This document shows, in pieces, positions 36,198 to 43,356 of a stretch of 43,356 nucleotides of DNA. Each line of letters opens with the position of its first letter. The first letter of the stretch is position 1. The notes under the pieces were generated by a model. That model had not been told where the DNA came from, searched no databases, and worked only from the letters and a program-made list of their open reading frames with translations. The translations under genes were made by a program, and so were the position numbers. Origin of the DNA: Plantactinospora alkalitolerans (GTDB lineage Bacteria > Actinomycetota > Actinomycetes > Mycobacteriales > Micromonosporaceae); assembly GCF_015690345.1 (NCBI RefSeq), contig NZ_JADPUN010000162.1, positions 1 through 43,356 on the forward strand, written 5' to 3'.

Positions 36198-37601
36198 CTA
36201 CTCCAGCTCGTGCAGCATCAGTTGTCGGGCCGCCTCGGTGATCGAGCCGGACAGCGACGGGTAGATGGTGAAGGTCAACGCCAACTGGTCGACGGTGAGG
36301 TTGTTCTCCACCGCGATCGTGATCGGCAGGATCAGCTCGCTGGCCTTCGGTGCCACCACCACACCGCCGACGACCTGACCGCTGGCGGGCCGGCAGAACA
36401 GCTTGATGAAGCCGTCCCGGAGGTCGGCCATCTTGGCGCGGGCGTTGCCGGCCAGCGGCAGCATCACCTGGCGGGCCGGAACCTTGCCGGAGTCCACCTC
36501 GTTCTGCGACACCCCGACGGTGGCCAGTTCCGGGTCGGTGAAGACGTTGGCGGCGACGGTACGCAGCCGCAGCGGCGAGACCGCGTCGCCGAGGGCGTGC
36601 CACATGGCGATCCGGCCCTGCATGGCGGCCACGCTGGCCAGCGGCAGTACGCCGGTGCAGTCACCGGCGGCGTAGATGCCGGGCACGTTGGTCCGGGAGA
36701 CCCGGTCGGTGCTTACGTAGCCGCCGGGGGCGACCGCCACGCCGTACTCGGTCAGGCCGAGGTCGGCGGTGTTCGGCACCGAGCCGACCGCCATCAGCGC
36801 GTGCGAGCCGTGCACGATCCGGCCGTCGGAGAGTTCGACCTCCACACCGTCGTCGGTCCGGCGTACGCCGTTGGCACGGCTGTTGTTCAGGATGGTCATG
36901 CCCCTCGACCGGAACACCTGCTCGATCGCCATCGCGGCGTCGGGGTCCTCGTGCGGCATGACCCGGTCCCGGCTGGAAACCAGGGTCACCTTCACCCCCA
37001 TCGCCAGGTAGGCGCTGGCGAATTCGGCGCCGGTGACGCCGGAGCCGATGACGATGAGCTCCTCGGGCAGTTCCCGCAGGTCGTACACCTGGCGCCAGTC
37101 CAGGATCCGCTCACCGTCCGGTACGGCGGTGGGCAGCACCCGCGGGGTGGCGCCGGTCGCGATCAGGACCGTCGAGGCGTCCATCGAGTACGTGGAGTTT
37201 CCGTCCGACGGTGTCACCAGAACCCGGTGGGTGTGACCGAGCGTGTCCTCGCCCAGTTTGGCCCGGCCGGAGACGAACGTCACGCCAGCCTTGATCAGCT
37301 TTGCCTGGATGTCGGCCGACTGGGCGAGCGCGAGGCGCTTGACCCGCCCGTACACCGTCGACGCGTCGACGGTGATCGCATCCAGGCCGTCCGAGTGCAC
37401 GCCGAACTCCTCGGTGTCGCGGTACCCGGTGACGACCTCGGAACTCGCGATGAAGGTCTTGGAGGGGACGCAGTCGTGCAGTACGCAGGCGCCCCCGGCG
37501 CCATCGGTCTCGACGACCGTGACGTCGGCGTCCAACTGGGCGGCGACCAGGGCCGCCTCGTAGCCGGCCGGCCCCCCGCCGATGATCACAATCCGGCTCA
37601 C
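36198..37601 (-). CDS. lpdA: NAD(P)H-quinone reductase LpdA-type flavoprotein
   Basis: The 467-residue flavoprotein has the FAD motif IVIIGGGPAGYEAALVAA at the N-terminus, the CVLHDCVPSK pair of cysteines (C-x4-C), the NAD(P) Rossmann motif VIGSGVTGAEFASAYLAMG, GIYAAGDCTGVLPLA and the dimerisation domain. It looks like lipoamide dehydrogenase but the C-terminal catalytic His is replaced (TIYPSLSGSITEAA instead of HxHPTLSE), as in mycobacterial LpdA (Rv3303c), which was shown to be a quinone reductase. GTG 37601 has GGAGG eight nt upstream; the longer frame to 37703 has no support. Confidence 0.9.
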   Translation of the reverse strand: MSRIVIIGGGPAGYEAALVAAQLDADVTVVETDGAGGACVLHDCVPSKTFIASSEVVTGYRDTEEFGVHSDGLDAITVDASTVYGRVKRLALAQSADIQAKLIKAGVTFVSGRAKLGEDTLGHTHRVLVTPSDGNSTYSMDASTVLIATGATPRVLPTAVPDGERILDWRQVYDLRELPEELIVIGSGVTGAEFASAYLAMGVKVTLVSSRDRVMPHEDPDAAMAIEQVFRSRGMTILNNSRANGVRRTDDGVEVELSDGRIVHGSHALMAVGSVPNTADLGLTEYGVAVAPGGYVSTDRVSRTNVPGIYAAGDCTGVLPLASVAAMQGRIAMWHALGDAVSPLRLRTVAANVFTDPELATVGVSQNEVDSGKVPARQVMLPLAGNARAKMADLRDGFIKLFCRPASGQVVGGVVVAPKASELILPITIAVENNLTVDQLALTFTIYPSLSGSITEAARQLMLHELE

Positions 37602-37694
37602 AGCTCTCGTCCTCCGTCGATGCTCACAGTGACAATCTTGCGCCGAACCTGTCCGACACGCACGGTCGTATTCTCCACCACCCCTCCGCCGGGC

Positions 37695-37700
37695 TATCGT
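37695..37700 (+). promoter_or_regulatory. -10 box TATCGT, leaderless GGCT-like gene
   Basis: TATCGT ends 7 nt before the GTG at 37708. Confidence 0.6.
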
Positions 37701-37707
37701 CATCGCC

Positions 37708-38163
37708 GTGCGTCATTACGCCGCGTACGGCTCAAACCTCGATCCCGCCCGGATGCGTGCCTACTGCCCGCACTCGCCGATGGTCGGCACCGGCTGGCTG
37801 GAAGGCTGGCGCCTCACCTTCGCCGGCGAGGGGGTGATCGGCTGGGAGGGTGCGGTCACCACCATCGTCGAATCTCCTGGTGATCGTGTCTTCGTCGCAC
37901 TCTACGACGTGCATTCCTGGGACGCCGCCCAACTCGACGAGGTCGAGGGCGTCGTCTCCGGCACCTACCGGAAGCTGCATGTCCGGGTGGTCACCCTGGA
38001 CGGCGAGGTGACCGCCTGGGTGTACGTCTTCACCGGCTACGAGGGCGGCCTGCCGACCGCCTGGTACCTGTCGGAGATCGCCAACGCGGCGGAGAAGGCC
38101 GGCGCCCCGGACGACTACGTGTCCGAACTGCGCGCCCGGCCCACCGGCACCGCCTCCGCCTGA
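37708..38163 (+). CDS. Gamma-glutamylcyclotransferase-like protein
   Basis: The 151-residue protein starts RHYAAYGSNLDPARM, the YGSN signature of the gamma-glutamylcyclotransferase/AIG2 fold, and has the catalytic Glu region AQLDEVEGVVSGTYRKLHV and VYVFTGYEGGLPTAWYL. Members cleave gamma-glutamyl amides to give 5-oxoproline. The substrate in actinobacteria, which lack glutathione, is unclear. It diverges from lpdA with 106 bp between start codons. Confidence 0.9.
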   Translation: MRHYAAYGSNLDPARMRAYCPHSPMVGTGWLEGWRLTFAGEGVIGWEGAVTTIVESPGDRVFVALYDVHSWDAAQLDEVEGVVSGTYRKLHVRVVTLDGEVTAWVYVFTGYEGGLPTAWYLSEIANAAEKAGAPDDYVSELRARPTGTASA

Positions 38164-38172
38164 GACCGCGAA

Positions 38173-38252
38173 CCAGCGGGCCAGCAGGCCAGCGGGCAGC
38201 AGTCCAGCGGGCAGCAGTCCAGCGGGCCAACAAGCCAGCGGACCAGCAGGAG
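38173..38252. repeat. Degenerate CCAGCGGGCAGCAGT tandem repeats
   Basis: Short units such as CCAGCGGGCAGCAGT (twice in tandem, about 38199-38228) and CCAGCGGGCCAGCAGG fill most of the gap between the convergent GGCT-like and histidine kinase genes. Confidence 0.75.
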
Positions 38253-38262
38253 TAGGCAGGGA

Positions 38263-40215
38263 TCATCCTGGCCTGGGGCACGGGATCTCCACCGTCACCA
38301 GTGTCGGGCCACCGACCGGGCTGTCCAGCGTGAGTACGCCGTCGAAGGTGCCGAGCCGGCGCCGGACGCCCCGCAGTCCACTGCCGTGGGCCGGATCGGC
38401 GCCACCCCGGCCGTCGTCGGCGACCGTGATCCGCAGCACCGTACCGGTGTACGTGACGTCGATCTCCACCGTGCTCGCACCGCCGTGCCGGGTCGCGTTG
38501 GCCAGCGCCTCCAACGCGCAGAAGTACGCCGCCGACTCCACCGGGGGCTCGAGCCGGCCGGGCAGGTGACCCGTCACCCGTACCGGCACCGGGTTGTCCA
38601 GTGCCACCGCCCGGAGCGCGTCCGGCAGGCCACGCTCGGCGAGCACCGGCGGATGGATGCCGCGTACCAGATCACGCAGCTCGGTCAGGGCGGTCGCCGA
38701 CGCATGCCGGGCCTGGGCGACCAGTGCCCGCGCGGCGGCCGGATCCTCCTCGATCAACCGTTCCACGCCGGCCAGGCTGAGCCCGACCGCGATCAGCCGG
38801 GCCTGCGCCCCGTCGTGCAGGTCCCGCTCGATCCGGCGCAGCTCGGCCGCCTGGCTGTCGACGGCGTCGGCCCGGGTCTCGGTGAGCTGGTCCACCCGCT
38901 GTGCCAGCGACGCCGACCGGGTCGGGGCCAGCAGCAGCCGGTCGTACCACGCGCGCGTTCGGAGCAGCGCCGTGCCGAGCAGCATCCCGAGGGCCGCCAT
39001 TGCGAGACCGAGCAGCGGGCTCGTCCAGCCCGGAATCCAGCCGAGGTCCGGCCAGAGGTAGGTGACGCCGTACCAGATGTACCAGGGGGTGACCCACTCC
39101 CCGGTGAACAGCCCGATCGGCACCGCCCACGGCGCCCACCACAGCGGCTGGGCGACCAGCCCGAACAGTCCCAGTCCGAGCAGCACCGCCGGAACCAGCC
39201 CGAGCACCCCGAACAGCGGGTTGGTGGCCATCCACAGGTGGTCCCGCCAGGTCGCCGGGTCGGTGAACCACCACCCGTACCGCTGGGCCCGGACCGCCGC
39301 CGCCCGGTCGTCGTAGAGGGTACGTCCGACCCGGTACCGACCGTCGGCGTCCGGCGGCACGGGCTCCGGATACGGCCGGTACGGCTCCGCGACGACCGCC
39401 CCGGCCCACCTGCCGAGGTAACGGCGGTGCCGGCTCACCAGCGGCCGGGTCAGCCTCGACACCTGCGGCGACAGCCCACCCCAGGCGACCAGCAGTGTCA
39501 CCAGGTCGAGCAGGAAGCCGCCGAACGCCACGACACCCAGGCCGGTGAGCCCGGCGCCGTGCCAGGCGTCGTCGTACCGCCGTCGGATCCAGCCGACCAG
39601 TCCCGACCGCTGCCACCACCCGGTCGGCGGCCCGAGCATCAGCCGGGTCCATCGGGCGTGCAGCCGCAATGCCAGCGGCGCGAGCCCGAACCCGAGCACG
39701 ACCAGCGCCAGTCCGACCGGTAGGGCCAGGGCCGGCGGAACCGCACCGAGCACCGGGACGGCCCCACCGGTCAGGGCGAGCGTGCCGAGTCCGACCCCGG
39801 CGGTGGCCAGGGCCGGCGGAACCAGCACCGCGAGCCCGCCGACGAGCGGGGTGAGGTGCAGCCACAACCACTCGCGCAGCGCCGCCGGGTCCTCCGACTG
39901 CCAGGCCAGTTCCAGGAAGTACGCCGGCAGCCGGGGCGACCGGTACAACTGTTTCTCGTACAGGTACCACCCGTCGGCCCGGCGCTGCGGAGCCGGCGGG
40001 CCGGGACGTCGATCGACCTCCACCGCCACCCCGCCCCACTGCCCGGCCAGCCGCCGGCCGAGGTCCGTCATCCGCTTCGCGACCCGCGCGGTGTGCAGGA
40101 ACGGCACGACCACGCTGGCCGCGGCGACCAGCAGGATGGACATCGCCAGGCCGAGCAGGCCCAGCCCGAGCTGGGCGAGGTTCCGGACGAACGCGATCGT
40201 GTGCCGACGCAACAT
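38263..40215 (-). CDS. Orphan histidine kinase with duplicated sensor domain
   Basis: The 650-residue kinase has two membrane sensor units (residues about 78-195 and 288-432) that resemble each other: each has ADG-x-Y, an LY pair ten residues later, an L/W-REWLW or WRDHLW motif and then paired hydrophobic helices. The C-terminal half has a HisKA_3 helix with His467 (RRIERDLHDGAQARLIAVG) and a HATPase with Asn573 (ALANATRHGG) and DDGRGGAD (600-607), as in NarL-type partners. The ATG at 40215 is 132 bp from the divergent ABC gene; CACACT lies 6 nt upstream as a weak -10. No response regulator is adjacent, which is unusual for this class. The frame running on to 41118 is readthrough over the ABC gene. 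Confidence 0.9.
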   Translation of the reverse strand: MLRRHTIAFVRNLAQLGLGLLGLAMSILLVAAASVVVPFLHTARVAKRMTDLGRRLAGQWGGVAVEVDRRPGPPAPQRRADGWYLYEKQLYRSPRLPAYFLELAWQSEDPAALREWLWLHLTPLVGGLAVLVPPALATAGVGLGTLALTGGAVPVLGAVPPALALPVGLALVVLGFGLAPLALRLHARWTRLMLGPPTGWWQRSGLVGWIRRRYDDAWHGAGLTGLGVVAFGGFLLDLVTLLVAWGGLSPQVSRLTRPLVSRHRRYLGRWAGAVVAEPYRPYPEPVPPDADGRYRVGRTLYDDRAAAVRAQRYGWWFTDPATWRDHLWMATNPLFGVLGLVPAVLLGLGLFGLVAQPLWWAPWAVPIGLFTGEWVTPWYIWYGVTYLWPDLGWIPGWTSPLLGLAMAALGMLLGTALLRTRAWYDRLLLAPTRSASLAQRVDQLTETRADAVDSQAAELRRIERDLHDGAQARLIAVGLSLAGVERLIEEDPAAARALVAQARHASATALTELRDLVRGIHPPVLAERGLPDALRAVALDNPVPVRVTGHLPGRLEPPVESAAYFCALEALANATRHGGASTVEIDVTYTGTVLRITVADDGRGGADPAHGSGLRGVRRRLGTFDGVLTLDSPVGGPTLVTVEIPCPRPG

Positions 40216-40334
40216 GCGTTCAGTGTGGCCGCTCGGCGTCCCGGCGCGGACTGCGGCTGGACGCCGGACCGGGGTGTAGTTACCCCCACCCCGGCCGGGT
40301 ACGTGGACGCATTCCGGCGGCCGCCCGGAATTTC

Positions 40335-40340
40335 TAGCGT
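40335..40340 (+). promoter_or_regulatory. -10 box TAGCGT, leaderless ABC gene
   Basis: TAGCGT ends 7 nt before the ATG at 40348 and marks the true start; an upstream extension of the frame overlaps the kinase. Confidence 0.6.
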
Positions 40341-40347
40341 TCTCCCC

Positions 40348-41085
40348 ATGACAGTCATCGAGGTCAGCAACCTTCAGAAGCGGTACGGCGACCAGGTCGC
40401 GGTCCGGGACGTCTCCTTCGAGGTACGGGCCGGTGAGATCTTCGGAATCGTCGGCCCGAACGGCTCCGGCAAGACCACCACGGTGGAGTGCCTGACGGGG
40501 CTGCGCCGCCCCGACGGCGGAACGATCCGGGTGCTCGGCCTGGACCCCGACCTGGCCCGTGCCGAGCTGCGCCGTTCGGTCGGCATCCAACTCCAGGAGA
40601 GCCAGCTGCCCGACCGGTTGAAGGTCTGGGAGGCGCTCGACCTGTACAGCTCGTTCTACGCCGACCCGGCCGACTGGCGGGCCCTGATGGCCGACATGGG
40701 GCTCACCGCGAAGCGGAACACCGTGTTCGCCAAGCTCTCCGGTGGGCAGAAGCAGCGGCTGTCGGTCGCGCTCGCCCTGGTCGGCAACCCCCGGATCGCG
40801 GTACTCGACGAACTGACCACCGGGCTCGACCCGCAGGCCCGCCGGGACACCTGGCAGCTCGTCCGGGACGTCCGGGACCGGGGCGTCACGGTCGTACTGG
40901 TCACGCACTTCATGGACGAGGCCGAGCGGCTCTGTGACCGGCTGGCCGTCGTCCGGGCCGGTGAGGTCGTCGCGATCGACACCCCGGCCAACCTGATCGC
41001 CCGGACCGAGCTGCCCGGGATCGAGCGTCCCAGCCTGGAGGACGCGGTCCTCGCCCTGACCAACCCGCCCCGCGCCGCCGCCTGA
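40348..41085 (+). CDS. ABC transporter ATP-binding protein
   Basis: The 245-residue ATPase has Walker A GPNGSGKTT, Q-loop QLQESQLPDRLKVWEAL, signature LSGGQKQRLSVALAL, Walker B IAVLDELTTGLDPQ and the switch His in VLVTHFMDEAERL. In the Walker B segment a Leu (DELTTG) stands where DEPTTG is usual. It begins MTVIEVSNLQKRYGDQVAVRD. It forms an exporter with the ABC-2 permease 58 bp downstream. The divergent orphan kinase with a large membrane sensor may respond to the exported compound. Confidence 0.93.
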   Translation: MTVIEVSNLQKRYGDQVAVRDVSFEVRAGEIFGIVGPNGSGKTTTVECLTGLRRPDGGTIRVLGLDPDLARAELRRSVGIQLQESQLPDRLKVWEALDLYSSFYADPADWRALMADMGLTAKRNTVFAKLSGGQKQRLSVALALVGNPRIAVLDELTTGLDPQARRDTWQLVRDVRDRGVTVVLVTHFMDEAERLCDRLAVVRAGEVVAIDTPANLIARTELPGIERPSLEDAVLALTNPPRAAA

Positions 41086-41143
41086 GAACCGACCGCCGCC
41101 GTTCCCACTTCCTACCAACTACCAACAGGATCGAGGAAACATC

Positions 41144-41959
41144 ATGAATGCCACCGCCTCCCCCGACACCGCCCGGTCCGGCTCCGGTACCCGGGCCACG
41201 CCGCGCCGGATCGCCATACGGAGCACCGCGAAGCTGGTCGTCACCGAGGCGAAGCTGTTCGTCCGGGAGCCCCTCGGCGCGTTCTTCGCGATCGTCTTTC
41301 CCGCCGCGCTGATCCTGGTGTTGGGCGGCGCCATGCCGGGCTTCACCGAGCCGAGTGCGGATGTCGGCGGACGGTTACCGATCGAGGTCTACCTGCCGAT
41401 CACCCTGGCCCTGGCGATCGGCACCGTCGCACTGGTCAACCTGCTGAACGCGCTGGCCGCCGATCGCGAGAAGGGGGTGCTGCGCCGGCTCTCCACCACC
41501 CCCGTCTCCCCGGTCAGGTTGCTGGGGGCCCAACTCGTGGTCAACGTGAGCGCCTTGGTCGTCGGCTGTGGACTGGCCCTGCTCGCGGCCTGGGGCGCCT
41601 TCCGGATCACCGCCCATCCGAACGTGCCCGGACTGCTGATCGCCTTCGTGCTCGGCGCGGCCTCGATGGTGGCGCTCGCCCTGCTCGTCGCCGCCTTCAC
41701 CCCCACCGGCCGGGCCGCGACCGGACTCGGCAGCCTGGTCTACTACCCGATGCTGTTCGCGGCCGGCGTCTGGACGCCCGGTCCGCTGATGCCGGACGCG
41801 GTACGCCGGGTCGCCGACTTCACCCCGCTCGGCGCGGCCTCCCAGGCCCTGCAGGACGCCTGGGCCGGCGACTGGCCCAGGCCGCTGCACCTGGCGGTGA
41901 TGGTCGGGTTCACAGTGGTTCTGGGCGGGCTGGCGACGAAACTGTTCCGCTGGAGCTGA
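41144..41959 (+). CDS. ABC-2 type transporter permease
   Basis: The 271-residue membrane protein has six hydrophobic segments and the ABC-2 pattern with an N-terminal amphipathic segment (AKLFVREPLGAFFAIVFPAALIL), DREKGVLRRLSTTPVSPVRLLGAQLVVN and a C-terminal ADFTPLGAASQALQDAW. The ATG at 41144 has gaggaa about six nt upstream. It pairs with the ATPase upstream; substrate unknown. A hairpin with a 15-bp stem ends the operon. Confidence 0.92.
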   Translation: MNATASPDTARSGSGTRATPRRIAIRSTAKLVVTEAKLFVREPLGAFFAIVFPAALILVLGGAMPGFTEPSADVGGRLPIEVYLPITLALAIGTVALVNLLNALAADREKGVLRRLSTTPVSPVRLLGAQLVVNVSALVVGCGLALLAAWGAFRITAHPNVPGLLIAFVLGAASMVALALLVAAFTPTGRAATGLGSLVYYPMLFAAGVWTPGPLMPDAVRRVADFTPLGAASQALQDAWAGDWPRPLHLAVMVGFTVVLGGLATKLFRWS

Positions 41960-41983
41960 GCCCGGACGGCGCCGAGCGCGTCG

Positions 41984-42034
41984 CCTTCGAAGACGTGGTC
42001 CCGCCGCCCGCCGGTGGGCCCACGTCTTCGAAGG
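41984..42034. terminator. Bidirectional terminator
   Basis: CCTTCGAAGACGTGG (41984-41998) and its perfect complement CCACGTCTTCGAAGG (42020-42034) enclose 21 nt between the convergent permease and SCO6745-like genes. Confidence 0.8.
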
Positions 42035-42054
42035 GTCCGAGGCGCGAACCGCTC

Positions 42055-42819
42055 TCAGTCCGGTACGGGCGGCGTCATCCGCACGCCGGTCGACGCCGTG
42101 CACAGGAGGCTGGCCAGTTCCGACCGCTCCGCCGGGGCGAGCACCCCGAACGCCTGCGCCACGATCCGGTCACCCACCGACTCGGCCCACAGCCGCCGTC
42201 GTACCAGCGGCCCGACCGGCGGGTACGGCGGCGACCAGCCGTACGCCACCGCACCGGACTCACCCTCGGGACCGGCGAGGATGATCTCCATCGGCGACAT
42301 TCCGGCGGCCCGCGCCGCCATCAGGGCCGCTCCGGAGTAGTACTCGAAGAGCAGGTGCAGCTGCACCGCCGCCCGTGCGGCCGGAGCGGCGTCGGCCGGC
42401 ACCGGCATGGCCCGCCAGGCGGCGAAGAGCGGCATCCCGGTCACGTCGGCGGCGGCCACCACGGGCTCGATCAGCTCGATCAGGCGTCCCACCGGCGGGA
42501 ACTTGGCCAGGTAGTCGATGCCCCAGCGACAGCATTCGGCGCGGGCGACCTCGGCCACCTGGCAGGGCGTCGCCACCCGGACGGCGCTCTCCCAGCCGTC
42601 GGCCACGGCGTCCGGCGCGAGGATGCCGATGGCGGCGGCCACCGTCTCGGTCCGTACGTCGCCGAGCACCGCGCCGCGACCCGTCACGAAGAACGCCCAG
42701 CCGGAGATGCCCATCTGGCGTGCCCGGCGCAACGTCCGGGGACACTCAATGAAGGCGCCACCCAACTGCAACACGCTCGGCCTGGCCGCACCAGCGGCCT
42801 GCTCGGGGGTCAACGACAC
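42055..42819 (-). CDS. SCO6745-like protein
   Basis: A 254-residue soluble protein, mostly helical, whose parts GISGWAFFVTGRGAVLGDVRTETVAAAIGILAPDAVADGWE and LHLLFEYYSGAALMAARAAGMSPMEIILAG resemble the actinobacterial SCO6745 family as I remember it (moderate confidence). The function is unknown to me. The GTG at 42819 has GGAAGG only two nt upstream; the weak signal leaves the start uncertain. The gene stands alone, ended by the shared hairpin terminator. Confidence 0.7.
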   Translation of the reverse strand: MSLTPEQAAGAARPSVLQLGGAFIECPRTLRRARQMGISGWAFFVTGRGAVLGDVRTETVAAAIGILAPDAVADGWESAVRVATPCQVAEVARAECCRWGIDYLAKFPPVGRLIELIEPVVAAADVTGMPLFAAWRAMPVPADAAPAARAAVQLHLLFEYYSGAALMAARAAGMSPMEIILAGPEGESGAVAYGWSPPYPPVGPLVRRRLWAESVGDRIVAQAFGVLAPAERSELASLLCTASTGVRMTPPVPD

Positions 42820-42911
42820 CGCCTTCCGGTCCGGGGCCGCGGGGACAGTCCCGGGTCACCCGTTTGAGTCTGCCTGGCGTGCCACCCTTTCGACAGCCCC
42901 GCCTCCCGCCG

Positions 42912-43355
42912 TTACGGTCCACTCTCCGCCGTCATCGCCTCGACGGCGGCTTCCACCTCGCCGACCCGTCGCCGAGCGGCGACCGCGCCGCGCTCGGCGG
43001 TCTTCCGGGCCAGCTTGCGCCGGCCGACCTCCCGCTCGGCGGTGGCACGCCGCCGCTCCAGGTCGGCCAGCATGGACTCGATCTCGGCCAGTGTGGCGGC
43101 GCCGTCCCGCTCGGCCTCGGCGGCCCGGGCAAGCTCCGCCTCCGCCCGCTCCTGCCGGGTACGCGCCTCGGCCAGCGCCCGGTCGAGTGCCCGGCGCCGG
43201 GCGGTCCGAGCCGACTCCTCGGCCCGTACCGCCCGCTCGCTCCGCGTACCGCCGCTCGGCTCCGCCGCCGGCCGCGTGCCGGGCTCTCCCGCCGGTCCCT
43301 TCCGGCCGGCCCGACCCGGCCTGGCCCCGCCCGGCCCTGCTCCGCCGCCCGCCTC
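42912..43355 (-). CDS. Coiled-coil protein, N-terminus beyond window
   Basis: The frame ending in TAA at 42912-42914 is open to the window edge for 147 residues. The product has a disordered Gly/Pro/Arg/Ala region followed by a long Ala/Glu/Arg coiled coil (ALDRALAEARTRQERAEAELARAAEAERDGAATL...) to its C-terminus. Charge pattern and heptads suggest a coiled-coil protein of unknown role. The low-complexity composition lowers confidence; the other frames here are less protein-like. Confidence 0.6.
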   Translation of the reverse strand, partial: EAGGGAGPGGARPGRAGRKGPAGEPGTRPAAEPSGGTRSERAVRAEESARTARRRALDRALAEARTRQERAEAELARAAEAERDGAATLAEIESMLADLERRRATAEREVGRRKLARKTAERGAVAARRRVGEVEAAVEAMTAESGP

Positions 43356-43356
43356 G

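Noticed and set aside
40216-41118. Minus-strand extension of the histidine kinase frame (951 codons)
   Set aside because: It runs antisense through the well-supported ABC ATPase gene and has no domain content before MLRRHT.

Overview
The window is high-GC actinobacterial chromosome, most likely from Micromonosporaceae (Micromonospora or a close relative). This is inferred from gene content, very strong G/C third positions, many GTG starts, and start codons placed 6-8 nt after a TANNNT -10 box (leaderless transcripts). It carries about 40 protein genes, mostly chromosomal housekeeping. I see no rRNA, tRNA, IS element, prophage or CRISPR array.

Layout. (1) 1-3200: partial membrane protein, GTP-dependent PEP carboxykinase (pckG) and its upstream region. 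(2) 3.2-24.5 kb: a backbone that follows the order and orientation known from M. tuberculosis Rv3277-Rv3285: GtrA, PH-domain membrane protein, birA, accD5-type carboxyltransferase, accE, maf, accA-type biotin carboxylase/BCCP, then the IMPDH-related guaB1. Accessory genes are inserted into it: a MaoC-like hydratase; panE + M50 peptidase + small membrane protein + Ser/Thr kinase between accD and accE; a type-VII-secretion-like trio (small helical protein with YxxxD, WXG/PPE-like Pro/Gly-rich protein, membrane-anchored mycosin-like subtilase) between accE and maf; and an O-methyltransferase plus a PadR-controlled ABC exporter between maf and accA. (3) 24.5-26.6 kb: TetR regulator and a short threonyl-tRNA synthetase without TGS or editing domains, preceded by what looks like a threonine attenuator. 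(4) 26.7-30.3 kb: transglutaminase / alpha-E / circularly permuted ATP-grasp operon. (5) 30.3-36 kb: PadR-membrane protein pair, small hypothetical, CutA, an XRE regulator broken by one in-frame stop, and an ECF sigma factor with a membrane beta-propeller partner. (6) 36-43.4 kb: LpdA-like flavoprotein, gamma-glutamylcyclotransferase-like protein, orphan histidine kinase with a duplicated sensor, ABC exporter pair, an SCO6745-like protein and a coiled-coil protein cut by the window end.

How the genes work together. birA, accD, accE and accA supply the ligase, carboxyltransferase, small epsilon and biotin-carboxylase parts of an acyl-/propionyl-CoA carboxylase. accA reads as two frames here: the BCCP domain is out of frame with the biotin carboxylase.

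The strongest novelty candidate is the leader of the short thrS: a leaderless 17-codon peptide with three consecutive Thr codons, a 9-bp hairpin over those codons, an 11-bp GC terminator-like hairpin, and a third 8-bp hairpin touching the thrS Shine-Dalgarno. Other points are the orphan ESX-like trio with rare TTA codons, three sets of palindromic operators at regulator promoters, and short tandem repeats expanded in frame inside conserved enzymes (BirA, PanE, GtrA, ATP-grasp).
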